From the NCBI GenBank assembly GCA_021018995.1, contig CM037596.1, positions 9,313,501 to 9,377,500 on the forward strand: a stretch of 64,000 nucleotides of DNA, written 5' to 3'. The stretch comes from Chloranthus sessilifolius (Eukaryota > Streptophyta > Magnoliopsida > Chloranthales > Chloranthaceae). Under the pieces are notes generated by a model, which saw nothing but the letters and a program-made list of their open reading frames with translations, was not told the DNA's origin and ran no database searches. Positions 1-10,848 of the stretch are shown here, in pieces. Positions within the stretch are counted from its first letter, which is position 1, and each line of letters opens with the position of its first letter. Made by a program: the position numbers and the translations under genes.

Positions 1-762
1 CAAAGAACTACCCTACGGGTTCCTTAAATAACTAAAAGTTTCCTCAAATAAAGGCTCAAAAAGACTCACTAGAACTCTAACAGAGTCGAGCGACAAACTA
101 GTTGGTGCACTAAAACAGTCAATTGATTGACAGTTTAGTGTCAATCGATTGACAAAAGTTGGCAAGCATAGTGGTGCACTGGTCAAAGGTGACTTTTCCG
201 ATTCAGGGTGGAAAGTTCAAGTAGCTGATTAATTTGACCGACCGACTATGCAGAAATCAATCGATTGACATTCCCTTGTCAATCGATTGACACAAGATAC
301 CAATTATAGCTAAAAAAAATGTCTATTTTTAGAATTTGCTTGTTTCGGATGCAGCAATCAATCGATTGTGAATAAATTCTCAATCGATTGACTGTGAGGA
401 GTTGAGTTGCATGAGCTGCTAATAGAAAAGTGCGCAATCGATTGAGAGAGAAGCCTCAATCGATTGGTGATGACTCTTAATGCACCAAACCGAGAAGTAC
501 CATAACAATAAACACAAAAAAGAAAAGCTAATTCCATTGATTTGTCCGATTGATTACACCATCGAGCCCGACACCCCTAACGGATTTAAATGAAAAATAA
601 AAATTAACAACACCATAAACAACGAAAAAAAACGAAACAAAACAAAGCACTAAACACTAAACACTAAACGTAAAAAGAACGACACAAAAATAAACTAAAC
701 ATTAACATCATCATCATCATCATATTCAGGGTCCCTCTCCTCGTTCATCGCCGCTCGCGCTC
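1..762 (-). repeat. Athila 3' noncoding region with palindrome pairs
   Basis: No coding signal. Four pairs of the 12-bp palindrome TCAATCGATTGA (some copies with one or two changes) lie at about 118/140, 257/279, 358/380 and 434/456. In each pair the copies are separated by exactly 10 bases of differing sequence. The stretch 480-730 is A-rich with short ACTAAACACTAAAC and (CAT)n runs and holds nothing else I recognise. Confidence 0.8.
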
Positions 763-1918
763 CTACGATAAACTGCCAACGCCTGCAGGAACGATTCCTG
801 GAGCCATCCGCATGAGAGAAGTTTGAAACCTTGACCGTCGATCAACACCACCAAGCCTCGCATTGACCCATCCATCCAGCGCCTCAAAGGCGAAATACAC
901 CTCGGCATCAAAATCAGGGACCTCTTCGGGACGAGGTCGTCTTACACCGCCACGTTGGCATTGTGCAGGGTTAGGACGGAGAGGAGGAGGTACATCGTCA
1001 ACTACAATTGGGGGTGGCTGCACACAAAGGATCGCTTTCATGCTCTTATCCCACACATTGACACCATACTGGTAAAATTGCATGTCGCCTAACTCCTCAT
1101 CATCATAGATGGGGCAGCCGAGGTGATCCAAAAGGTGCATCACATAATGTGGGAAATGGAGGAGAATCGCTGCACGCTTAGCGGGTACGGTGGTGGTGGC
1201 TATATCACTGTGGCAACGATACATCTCCTCGAGCATCAGACCTGGCGCATCGAACCAAGTGTTTGTATGCGCAGCGTAAAGTGCAATCACCCTATTCTTG
1301 GTCCTCTCGCTGCCATGCGCGGTAGGAGGTTGTTTGCCATGACGATATCCCAAAGAAATGTCCATCAAGAACAAGTGGCACGGCCGTTGCCAAGTGGCAC
1401 CCTCCACACATATCATTGATCATGTTGTCCTGACTACGATCAATCGCGGGATTAATGTGGTGGTTCACAGGTCGAACCACATAAAAATTGAAGGCACGCG
1501 CGAGATCGGCGGCATGCAGATTATATTGCCAGTTGTCGATCTCGATGGTAATGTAGGGCATTCCTGTGGGCGATAGTGTTTCCGGTACCCATACCATTTT
1601 CTGATAAAACAGACGGATCAGGCGTGGAGAGACATCGATGGGTGGCGGGGCAAGCAACATTTCCAATCGCAAGGACTCAATGAATTCGATCGAGCAGGCG
1701 CATTCACGATGCGACGGTAGATGACGGATCGTAGAAATTTTCCGTTTGGAATCGATCGAAATAGTGCTCATTGGGGATGCATCGGATCGATCGTGGACGC
1801 GGTTGAAAGAGTGGTGGGCGGTACCGCCATTTGATCGCGTACGAGGAGAATATAGATGATTGGCTTGAAATGGAGTGGATTGAAGTCGGATGAGGGCTCC
1901 ACGGGTTGGGGCTGCCAC
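763..1918 (-). pseudogene. Athila extra 3' ORF (env-like position, 'putative plant transposon protein' type), frameshifted
   Basis: Two overlapping minus-strand frames (1292-1918 and 763-1416) make one gene with a single-base frameshift near 1395-1430. The upstream frame has PRLIRLFYQ followed by a beta-rich stretch and LARAFNFYVV. The downstream frame has RVIALYAAHTNTWFD and MLEEMYRCH, then an acidic/proline-rich C-terminus. The same order of motifs appears in the 24422 ORF of the Tekay element, so the two are homologous. The first in-frame ATG is at 1771; an out-of-frame ATG at 1830 opens a 20-codon frame whose stop overlaps it. The frame is open up to 1918 but that part includes the TATA region. 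No signal peptide or membrane span is visible, so an envelope role is not supported. Biochemical function is unknown. Confidence 0.7.
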
Positions 1919-1929
1919 TTATATAAATT
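1917..1929 (-). promoter_or_regulatory. candidate TATA box for the Athila extra ORF
   Basis: On the minus strand the sequence reads AATTTATATAAGT, about 150 bases before the first in-frame ATG at 1771 and immediately downstream of the palindrome array at 1935-2405. A start about 30 bases downstream would give a leader of roughly 120 bases. The placement parallels the Tekay element (array, TATA, extra ORF). No transcript evidence is available. Confidence 0.45.
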
Positions 1930-1934
1930 GAACC

Positions 1935-2405
1935 TCAATCGATTGAGAATGAATTCTCAATCGATTGAGAATGGTTGGGATGCCCACGCGAAGCGTTGGG
2001 CGACATCCGCGATGTGGAGGAGACGTGGCTCATCACAATTCCTCAATAAATTTCAATCGATTGAGACTGATGGGTCTATCGATTGAGGAAACCTGCTTTC
2101 GAAGAGGTGCACTGGTTAGGTGCCCTCGGAAACGAGAGCTTTAATTATCCCATTAATTCGATCGATTGAGATACCATCCTCAATCAATTGAGCCAAACGT
2201 GCTCGAAAAGTTAGCTGCCCCGATAAGATGTGTCGGTTGGCGCTTCAAATCCTAAGGACTGCATAAAATTTTATATGGTGTCAATCGATTGACACAAGAA
2301 GAGGAAAATTATGATGATGTAGGAAATTCTCAATCGATTGACAGGTACATGTCAATCGATTGATAAACAAGGGTCAATCGATTGACTGTTCACAGTCAAT
2401 CGATT
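1935..2405. repeat. palindrome array upstream of Athila extra ORF
   Basis: Eleven copies of TCAATCGATTGA or close variants: pairs at about 1935/1957, 2050/2072 and 2158/2180, a single copy at about 2280, and a run of four at about 2328-2405. Every spacer within a pair or the run of four is exactly 10 bases (for example CAGGTACATG, TAAACAAGGG, CTGTTCACAG), giving a 22-bp period while spacer sequence varies. The region 2410-2530 is A-rich and noncoding. Confidence 0.85.
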
Positions 2406-2529
2406 GAAAAACACAAAATATGAACAAAAACCAAAATAAAGACAAAAATAAAGATGAAACGAAAAATAAAACAAACTGGGTTGCCTCCCAGGAAGCGCTG
2501 AGTTTAATTGTTGTCAGCTCGACCTTTTC

Positions 2530-2762
2530 ATTGATCAATCATTTGGGCCACTGAGGTGCATCGCCTCAATCTTAAACTGGGTGATTGGCTCAAACATTGG
2601 TTTGAGACGTTGCCCATTGACTTTGAAAACTCGATTGTCCTTGAGACTACGGATCTCAATTGCACCATGCATATTAATGGAAACAACCTGATGCGGGCCT
2701 TCCCATCTAGATTTCAGTTTTCCAGGGTGAAGCTTTAGTCTGGAATTAAACAGCCAAACCTT
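2530..2762 (-). pseudogene. Athila pol C-terminus beyond a nonsense codon
   Basis: Minus-strand translation continues in the same frame past the TAA at 2763-2765 with [20 protein letters not shown] and then [12 protein letters not shown], the usual C-terminal tail of Athila integrase. The stop sits where related elements usually have Gln (CAA), so a C-to-T change is the simplest cause. The sequence CTGGGAGGCAACCCAG just downstream (about 2478-2493) is common after Athila pol. Confidence 0.75.
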
Positions 2763-4076
2763 TTACCCAATGTGAAACTCTTTTCGAGAAATTGACTCAT
2801 CATAAAGCTGCTTGTATCTTTCTTTGTACAGTTTCGAATTTTCATACACATCGTAGCGTAGTTCGTCCAGTTCACTCAACTGTAGCCGTCGATTTGATCC
2901 TGCGGCTTGCATGTCGAAATTGAATCTTTTGATAGCCCAAAATGCCTTATGCTCTAATTCAACAGGAAGATGACATGCTTTCCCGTAGACAATTCTGAAC
3001 GGAGACATTCCAATTGGTGTCTTGAAGGCGGTGCGATAGGCCCACAGAGCATCAGAGAGCCGGTTTGACCAGTCTCTTCTATCCGATCGTACCGTCTTTT
3101 CTAAAATTCGTTTAATCTCTCGGTTCGACACTTCCACCTGACCACTAGTTTGCGAGTGATACGGTATTGCAACCTTGTGGGTGACGCCGTATTTCTTCAT
3201 TAAAGTAGCAAAATGACGGTTGCAGAAGTGCGAACCGCCATCACTAATGATCGCTCGTGGAAACCCGAATCTATTAAAGACATTTTCCTTCAGAAATTTG
3301 ACCACTACTTTGTGGTAATTTGAACGGGTTGCCACAGCTTCAATCCATTTGGAAACGTAGTCAATAGCTACGAGAATGTATGAATACCCAAAAGATGGGG
3401 GAAAAGGACCCACGAAGTCAATCCCCCAAACATCAAAAATTTCAACAATCAAAATCGGGTTAAGGGGCATCATATTTCGTTTTGAAATATTTTCAAGCTG
3501 CTGACATCTTTGGCATTCTTTGCAAAATTGAGCAACGTCACGAAAGATGGAGGGCCAGTAGAATCCGCTTTGAAGAATTTTCTGTGCAGTCTTCCGTCTT
3601 CCAAAATGGCCTCCACAGGCTCCAGCATGGCAGAAATCGAGAATGCTTAGTTGCTCTTCTGCTGGTACACATCTTCTGATGATTTGAACGGAATAGATCT
3701 TGAACAAATGTGGTTCATCCCAAAAATAGTATTTGATCTGGTAGAAAAAGAGGTTCTTATCATTCTTTCCCCATTCAGTAGGGATTTTGCCAGTGACCAA
3801 ATAATTCACGATATTGGCAAACCAAGGAACTTTCGTAGCGGTCGCGTCAATTGCCATTAATTTCTCATCCGGAAAAGTGTCCCGGATAGGTTGAGGTGTA
3901 ACCAATTCTTCAAGCAAAATGCGAGACAAGTGATCAGCCACAACATTCTCGACTCCCTTTTTATCCTTGATTTCGAAATTAAACTCTTGAAGTAGTAGAA
4001 TCCAGTGGATCAATCTTGGTTTGGCATCCTTCTTTGCCAACAAATATTTCAATGCAGAGTGGTCTGAAAAGACCAC
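2763..4076 (-). pseudogene. Athila RNase H end and integrase
   Basis: 437 codons. The N-terminus is the end of RNase H ([15 protein letters not shown]). It is followed by the integrase HHCC zinc finger ([10 protein letters not shown] then CKECQRCQ) and the catalytic core with the three acidic residues visible in [17 protein letters not shown] and [11 protein letters not shown]. The C-terminal part has [18 protein letters not shown], typical of this lineage. It would join element cDNA to host DNA. The catalytic triad is intact, but the reading frame is bounded by in-frame stops at 4083-4085 and 2763-2765, with no frameshift between them. Confidence 0.88.
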
Positions 4077-4082
4077 TATTTT

Positions 4083-4799
4083 TTATCCAAGCAGATAAGA
4101 ACGAAATTTATCCAGAGCATACACCACAGCTAATAGTTCTTTCTCAGTGGTGGTGTAGTTAAGCTGTGCATCGATCAACGTCTTACTGGCATAATAAATT
4201 ACGTGAGGTAATTTGTTCCCCCTTTGCCCTAAAACAGCCCCGATAGCGTAATCAGATGCATCACACATGAGTTCGAATGGGAGAGAATAATCCGGTGGTT
4301 GGATTATTGGTGCATTTGATAAGAGCTCACGCAGCTTCAGAAATGATTTCATGCAATGCTCATCAAATTCAAAAGGTACATCTTTACCAAGCAAGGTACA
4401 TAAAGGTTTAGCCACCTTGCTGAAATCCTTAATGAATCGCCTATAAAATCCAGCATGCCCCAAAAATGATCGAATATGTCGAACACTCTTTGGTGGGGGC
4501 AAATTGGCAATTAGGTCGACTTTGGCCTTATCCACTTCAATTCCTTTCTTGGAAACAATATGCCCCAGCACAATTCCTTGTTGAACCATGAAATGACTCT
4601 TCTCCCAGCTAAGAACAAGTTTAGAATCCACACAACGTTGTAAAACTTGTGCGAGGTGATTCAAACAAGAACCAAACGTTTTCCCAAAAATCGAGAAGTC
4701 GTCCATGAACACCTCGATGAACTTATCAATCATATCCGAAAATATGGCCAACATACATCGTTGGAAAGTAGCAGGTGCATTACATAAGCCGAACGGCAT
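4083..4799 (-). pseudogene. Athila reverse transcriptase palm and RNase H
   Basis: 238 codons starting at the RT motif MPFGLCNAPATFQ. The catalytic FMDD is at residues 31-34 (EVFMDDFSIFG), then the RT thumb, then RNase H with its first Asp in MCDASDYAIGAVLGQ and TTEKELLAVVYALDKFRSYL. The upstream neighbour (RT fingers and protease) is in the same frame but separated by TGA at 4803-4805, most simply a CGA-to-TGA change. The frame ends at TAA 4083-4085. The active sites look intact. Confidence 0.9.
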
Positions 4800-4802
4800 C
4801 CT

Positions 4803-6146
4803 TCAATATGCAAAAGTACCGTAAGGGCATGTGAATGTCGTTTTCTCTTGATCAGGTGGAAAAACGGGCACTTGATTGTATCCCGAATAACCATCAAGAA
4901 AGCAATAAAACTCTTGCCCTGCTAACTTCTCGAGGATTTGATCGATGAACGGAAGGGGAAAATGATCCTTTCTGGTAGTTGTGTTTAATTTTCTATAATC
5001 AATGCAGACACGCCACCCAGTAGTTTCACGAGTAGGCAACAATTCTCCTTTCGCAGTTTCTTTCACAGTGATTTCGGACTTTTTCAGGACAATTTGGACT
5101 GGACTAACCCATTCACTATCAGAAATCGGATAGATGATTCCAGCATCGAGTAATTTAATGATTTCCTTTAAAATGATTTCTTGCATGTTCGGATTAAGTC
5201 GCCTCTGCGGTTCTCTCGATGGTTTACTCTCATCTTCCAGATGTATTTTGTGCATACATACTGATGGGTCAATCCCTTTTAAATAAGCTAGAGTCCATCC
5301 GATAGCCTGCTTGTGATCTTGAAGCACTTTCAACAGGTCATGCTCTTGTTCTTCAGACAACGTGGATGAAATTATCACCGGAAACGTTTCTCGTGGCCCC
5401 AGAAAAGCGTATTTGAGCGATTCAGGCAACTGTTTCAATTCCACAGTTGGTGGCTCCTCAATTGATGGAGTCGGTTCAGCTTTTACTTCAATGGATAACG
5501 GTTCTATCTTAGTCACAACTTTAGATAAGTTATCATCTGGACATGATAAACTCAACCTCGTCTCTTCTGACTGCTTCCTTTCAGATCCTTTTTCTTCATA
5601 GATGGCCAACAAAGCGGTTTCAAATTCTTCTTTGGTGAGCATTGATGGTAATGCTTCATCCACCACTTCATCCATCTGATCGATGTAAAAACATTCGACC
5701 TCATCCTCATTAGGGAAATGGTTCATCGCATGAAATATGTTCAATCTGACCATGTTCCCAAAAGAAACGTCCATGACTCCCGTTCGACAATTAATGCAAG
5801 CGTTGGCAGTGGTGAGAAACGGACGTCCAAGGATGATGGGGACTTGATTAATTGATTTAACAGGTGGTTCCATGTCTAAAACAACAAAGTCCACTGAAAA
5901 GACAAACTTGTCTATTCCAACCAAAACATCCTCGATAATTCCCCTAGGTCTTCTTTCTGACCTATCTGCCAGTTGGAGTGTGACCGTCGTGGGTTGCAAT
6001 TCACTCAATCCGAGTTTCTCGTATATTGAGTATGGGATTAGATTCACACTTGCTCCTAAATCCAATAGCACTTTTCCAATTGGTTGCCCACCAATGACAC
6101 ATGGAACAGTTGGAACTCCGGTGGTCTTCGGTTTATGGGGTTTCAA
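4803..6146 (-). pseudogene. Athila protease and N-terminal reverse transcriptase
   Basis: 447 codons. Retropepsin-like aspartic protease comes first: LLDLGASVNLIPYSIYEKLG with catalytic Asp at about residue 29 and the partner motif ILGRPFL near residue 107. A variable acidic linker follows, then RT with KEIIKLLDAGIIYPISDSEW, WRVCIDYRKLN and FYCFLDGYSGYNQ, ending at PYGTFAY. The nominal start is a TTG; in the intact element this would continue from the upstream gag frame, so the start is an artefact of a frameshift near 6145-6165. Confidence 0.9.
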
Positions 6147-7205
6147 TCCAATATTGAACTGACTTGATTAGTCAGGAACACTTTCTTGGAAATATGAGTA
6201 CGCGCCTTTCGCTTACGAGTGCATAAATCTTTGAAAAATTTTGCATACTCAGGCACTTGTTTGATTGTTTCAAGCAATGGAAGATTTATCTTTACTTGCT
6301 TGAATGTTTCGAAAATTTCTTCCATTTTTGCTGGTCCCTTTCCCATTCTAGATGGAGGAGTTAGGCATTGAGGGAATGGTGCCCTTGGGACATAAGGTGC
6401 AGGTTCCATTTTTTATTCTTGTTCATGTCCTAGTTGGACAGTTGAGGGAGACTCATCCTCGATTACTTTTTCTTTTCCCTTCTCTCTTCTTTGCTCTTTC
6501 TCTTTCTCTTTTCTTTTCTCTTTCTCTGTTCTTTTCTCTGATTTATTTTCTTTCTCTTTTGCTGCTTCTCTTGTTTCCTCTTTTTCCTGATCAGATTCCA
6601 CAGGCATTTCCACTTGATTATCAACTTCTCTTCCACTTTCAAAGACTTTCATTCAACTGTTGACTATTCGATGGTCTTGCATCAGGTGGTGCTTGACCTC
6701 GAGGATTGTTGACGGGTTGGCTGGGGAGCCTACCTTCCTCTCGTTGACTCAGCTGATTTGTCAATTGACTGAATTGATCTATCATCATTTGTTGGAAAGC
6801 TTGCATGCTTCGCATCACCTTTTCCTTCAAATCAGAATCTCTAGAAACGGTAACCTGAGATTGATTAAAATTGATTTTTCGGAATCGGAATTGGATGGTA
6901 ATAAGGAGGGTTCTGAAATTAGAATTACATTGGGTAGTGGAATTACATTGTGGGCGGAAATTTTGTTGTCCACCCATTGTGTTGGCTCGCTGGTTTATCT
7001 GACCGGGTTTGGTTCGAACCACCCATCCTAAGTTGGGGTGATTTTTCCATTCCGGGTTATAGGTATTGGAGTATATGTTTTTACCCTGCCGTTGATAAGA
7101 TTGAGTCAGATTCACTTGCTCTTGAGGAGTAGGTTCATCAGGGAATAATGACAAGGTAGTGGGGCACTCATTAGCCATGTGACACAGGTGGTCACAAATT
7201 GAACA
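6143..7205 (-). pseudogene. Athila gag C-terminus: zinc knuckle, linker, pre-protease region
   Basis: A CCHC zinc knuckle (CSICDHLCHMANEC, CX2CX4HX4C) lies at about 7163-7205. It is followed by NPEWKNHPNLGW, a Gln/Asn-rich segment, then a very Lys/Glu-rich linker (6413-6652) and the conserved pre-protease module FKQVKINLPLLETIKQVPEY (ORF 6143-6409). Frames shift near 6645 and near 6150, and an in-frame TAA lies at 6413-6415. The Lys/Glu linker is element-encoded low complexity. Confidence 0.8.
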
Positions 7206-7251
7206 CGATGGGGGTGGCAGAGCTTTAGCTTGCTTGGAGCTAACAACATAT

Positions 7252-8214
7252 TCATTTGCTTGGACAACATATCAACCTTTGTTGATAGATCGTATTATTT
7301 TTGACATTATACAATCCATCTCTTGTCAACACATGAGATTTAGATGCCAAATCCAAGTTAGTTCGCCCCAGTGTTTCACTTTGTATCGAAGTTTGGTATA
7401 ACTTCTCAAACAATGCCCACAATTCATCAGCTTCTTTTGTGGCACATGATCCACCACACGATGCACCAACCATGCGTCTCTCTTCAGGAATCAGTCCATT
7501 ATAAAAACTTTGGACCTGTTGCCATCTTGGAACTTGATGATTTGGACAACTCTTAATCAATTCCTTAAAATGTTCCCAACATTCATGGAATGTTTCAGTA
7601 GGTTGTTGGGAAAAGAATTGAATCTTCTGACGCAACTCAATGGCTTTGGTCATGGGAAAATATTTTTTAAGAAACTGACGGTATAGCTCTGCCCAACTCT
7701 GAATAGATTGCGGTTCTAAGGAATAAAACCACATTTTTGCCTTGTCCCTTAAAGAGAAAGGAAAGAGTCGGAGTTTAGCTATCTCATCAGTGACATTGTG
7801 GACTCTGAACATTTTGCATACCCCAGTGAATTCATTTAGATGAACGTGCGAATTTTCATTTGCTAACCCATGGAAAATTGGTAGCATTTGGATAATCGCT
7901 GATTTGAATTCATAGTGGTTTCCTGGAATGGGATCATGCATTATACATTCCTGATCCTCGTAAAATCCAGGATCATTATAATATTCGAGTGTTCTAGGGC
8001 CCTCATTGTAATTGTTATTCCCATCATTTCCATTATTTCTATTATTGCCATTATTGATATTCTGGTTGTTCCCATTCATTTCTTGCCTTTGATCAGCCAT
8101 GGTATCAGTATGATGATACTGATTCCTTTGAATTCTACGATTCTCTCTACAAGATCGTTCGATCTCAAGATTAAATGGTAGCAGATGTGGGTGATGAGAA
8201 CGAGTAAAGCTCAT
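7252..8214 (-). pseudogene. Athila gag, capsid region
   Basis: 320 codons. An Asn/Gly-rich N-terminus is followed by the retrotransposon gag domain: FKSAIIQMLPIFHGLANENS, LRLFPFSLRDKAKMWFYSL, FLKKYFPMTKAIELRQKI and ETFHECWEHFKEL. It would form the particle and package RNA. Two starts are possible: ATG at 8214, and ATG at 8100 (MADQRQEM), which better fits the usual gag start. Reading frame is lost near 7300-7330, before the zinc knuckle. Confidence 0.88.
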
Positions 8215-9414
8215 ACACCACGCTCATAAACAGGAATTGAAGAATCCAAAACAAATCCACAAAATAAGCTCAATCGATTGCAGCAAAGGTCTCAATCGAT
8301 TGACAGAAGCACACTTAAAATTTCACAGAAATGACTTTATCAGTCAATCGATTGAAGAACTGTTCTCAATCGATTGAGGTTCAAAGGTCAAAGCAAGTTA
8401 ACACAAGAATTTCAGCCGAAATGGCAAACACAAAATTTTTGTCAATCGATTGACAGAGGAATGTCAATCGATTGAAAGAAAAGCAAAGATCACAACAGAG
8501 AATATTTCAGTCTCAATCGATTGAACCTGAAGCTTCAATTGGTTGAGTTCTAATATGAACAGTGGCCAAAATAAGAAGAAAAGAAAAGCAAAACAAGATA
8601 AATTAATTAATTTTTTTTTTTTTTTTTTAAATTCAAATTTCAAAAGTTAAAATTAAAATTTCAAGATTAAAATTAGAAATTAAAATTTTAAATCTAATGG
8701 CAATCCTAAGAATCTTATCTAAAAGAGAAAAATAAGGAAAAAAATAAAAGATTCCTAAATTTCCTAAGGAATGTATCCTAAATTTATAAACTTCCTAAAA
8801 AAAAATTAATAACTAATTTTAGAAAATCCTAGAATATCTAAAAGAGGAAAATAAGGAAAAAGAATACTACTAAAATAAGAAGTCCTAAAAACCTAAACTT
8901 CCTAAAAGAGTCCTACACAAACTTACCTAAGAGAGAAAAATAAGGGAAAGAAGATTTTGCAAATCAAAAATCTAAATATTAGTTTGTTTATTTTTTTTTT
9001 AAATTCAAAAATCAAAATTCACACAAGAAAATCAAAATTTAATTTAGAAATTAAATTTCAAAAATTCTAATTGCAAAAATTTAAGTTCAAAAATCAAAAA
9101 AATCAACCTTTGAGCACCAAATTTCAGATTTCAAATCCACAAGCTTCCAAATTTTCAGAATTAACGATTTTTTTTTTTTTTTATATATATATTTTTTAGT
9201 GTCAATCTATTGACAAGTTAGTGCCAATCGATTGACACAGAAGTGCTGATAAAAATACAAGACACAGTCAATCGATTGACAAGAAGGTTTCAATCGATTA
9301 TGCATCAATAGTTCTAGAGAATAGAGTCAATCGATTGAGGAAGAATTCTCAATCGATTGACTGCTAAAAACAAAAAAAATCCCTAATCCGAATTAATCAA
9401 AATTTCACCGAAAT
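8215..9414 (-). repeat. Athila 5' leader with palindrome pairs and AT-rich core
   Basis: Untranslated leader between PBS and gag. Palindrome pairs with exact 10-base spacers occur at about 8270/8292, 8342/8364, 8440/8462, 8512/8534 (second copy degenerate), 9200/9222, 9266/9288 and 9326/9348. The centre (about 8590-9190) is A/T-rich with homopolymer runs and repeated CCTAAGAATCT/TCCTAAA-like words. No ORF of note. Confidence 0.8.
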
Positions 9415-9432
9415 TCCCCGGCAACGGCGCCA
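9415..9432 (-). other. primer-binding site, tRNA-Asp type
   Basis: The plus strand reads TCCCCGGCAACGGCGCCA, identical to the 3' end of plant tRNA-Asp including CCA. On the minus strand it is TGGCGCCGTTGCCGGGGA, the usual Athila PBS. Six bases (9433-9438) separate it from the LTR end. Confidence 0.95.
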
Positions 9433-9438
9433 AAAACT

Positions 9439-10623
9439 TGATCGATTTTAAATGTAACCCTTGCAAGTGCACAAGATCTATTGCAGTATGGCAAGAACCA
9501 GGGTGTCGAACCCACAGGAAAATCTGAATTTTTAATTAATTCTTTCAGGGATTTAAAAACATCCCCAAGAAAGTACCAAGGGGCAGATTCAATTTACCAA
9601 AAATTTATCACTTTTTCCTAAATGTAGAAAAATAAATTAATCTAAATTACTAATTACCGATGAATCTAAGAACAATATTTAAATAAGATCAAGAAATATG
9701 CTATCCCAGATTTGTACCCGCCTTTCATTAAAGCATCATTCACACTATCACCATCATTCATTTATAAAAATGATTTGAAATAAAGTACGATCATCAATCC
9801 GCCATACCCTATCTAAAAACAATGACTCGGCCTATCATTGCGGTATGAGTCATGTAAGAAGCATAGCGTATCTTGTGATGTGTAGATCAAAACAATAAAA
9901 ATATTAGACTATGGTATTAATCATAAATATGGGTACTTATCTGGGGATCGCATCTTTCCCGATCTACTGATTTAGCCGCTCATCTTTGGTGTATGATCTC
10001 CTTGTTCATTCAAAGCCATTCCTCTTTTTATTTCTTCCCAAGAGATATTTGTTTACAATGCTCTCTCCTAAATACAATCTATGCTTTAAAAGAAAATAAT
10101 GCAAATCCTAGGTACAATCTACCCTGATCAAAACCCTAGAAGAAAGAGAGAAGAAGACCTTAAAAAGATGAAAAGAAGTTCCCCAAAGACAAAAAAATCT
10201 CAAAAGATCTCAACACACAGTGCTATTCAAAGCTTTAGCTTCCTTTTTATAATGGCCGAGCACACCTAAACGTAATTGCCTCAATCGATTGAGCCAGAAG
10301 TCTCAATCGATTGAATTTGAGTTCGAATTTCTTTAGGGCACTTCTGCCTTATGTGTCAATCGATTGATTTTCATGTCTCAATCGATTGATTTTCAGGGCT
10401 GAAGTTTTATATCATCTGTCAATCGATTGACAATGATTCCTCAATCGATTGACTCTTCAATGTAAAGTCTCCTTTCTTGATGGATATTGATTCTCTTCTT
10501 GGATCTCAATGCTTCTTTGGACCTTTTTGTCCATAGCTCTTGCATAGCCTTTAATTTCCTTCTTTTAGGCTTTTGAACGATCTAATGGTCGGAAACACCT
10601 GTAAACATCAAAACCTCACAACA
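9439..10623 (-). repeat. Athila 5' LTR (right boundary approximate)
   Basis: The inner end is fixed by the PBS: on the plus strand the LTR begins TGATCGATTTTAAATG. The outer end is uncertain; ACA-ending candidates lie near 10620-10623, and LINE A sequence resumes only by about 10685. Three palindrome pairs with exact 10-base spacers lie at about 10282/10304, 10355/10377 and 10418/10440. The rest is AT-rich noncoding sequence. The partner LTR is outside the window, so divergence cannot be judged. Confidence 0.7.
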
Positions 10624-10684
10624 ACCATCAGATGCTTTCATCGAATAGCTAAATGTAGGATTTAAGGTGTGAAATATAGTCATA

Positions 10685-10839
10685 TGATCAGCACCGATCA
10701 CATCCCAAAGAAAATTCCTTTCCAGCCTCTCAATTTCATTACCAACTTTGATGGAACACTTGTAAAGGGAGAGAAAATATGTAGGAATAACACTAAAAAC
10801 AGATTGAATAAGAGTAAGTCTTCCACCTTTGGAGATCAA
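10685..10839 (-). pseudogene. LINE A post-RT segment
   Basis: Starts in LISKGGRLTLIQSVFSVIPT and runs through NEIERLERNFLW, the conserved segment after plant L1 RT palms. Similarity stops at about 10685, marking the truncation. The remaining codons of this frame down to 10582 belong to the flanking LTR or unrelated DNA. Confidence 0.8.
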
Positions 10840-10848
10840 CTTATTTTT

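Larger units (their letters stand above)
1..10623 (-). mobile_element. Athila-type Ty3/gypsy LTR retrotransposon, 3' LTR outside window
   Basis: Minus-strand order from the right is LTR, tRNA-Asp PBS, gag, protease, reverse transcriptase, RNase H, integrase, extra 3' ORF. The Athila assignment rests on the PBS, the DLGAS protease motif, a gag module with conserved phrases such as ETFHECWEHFKEL, and a further ORF after pol. All coding parts are broken by stops and frameshifts, so this copy is not autonomous. The first 700 bases do not resemble the right-hand LTR, so the left LTR lies outside the window. The right edge abuts LINE A, but no target duplication can be tested with one end missing. 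Confidence 0.9.

Noticed and set aside
763-1918. Retroviral-type envelope gene
   Set aside because: Position after pol is env-like, but no signal peptide, transmembrane helix or cleavage site is visible; homology is to the Tekay extra ORF.
118-2405. loxP-like recombinase sites (12-10-12, 34 bp)
   Set aside because: Arms are each palindromes and occur in many copies with free spacers; no tyrosine recombinase is encoded, and nearby recombination products are not seen.
5986-6146. Protease motif DLGAS instead of DTGA or DSGA in the Athila element
   Set aside because: This is the normal motif for Athila-type proteases, not a mutation peculiar to this copy.
6352-6663. Plus-strand hydrophobic ORF opposite the Athila linker
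   Set aside because: It is the reverse complement of the Lys/Glu-rich gag linker; repeated Leu/Phe/Ser come from purine-rich codons read backward.
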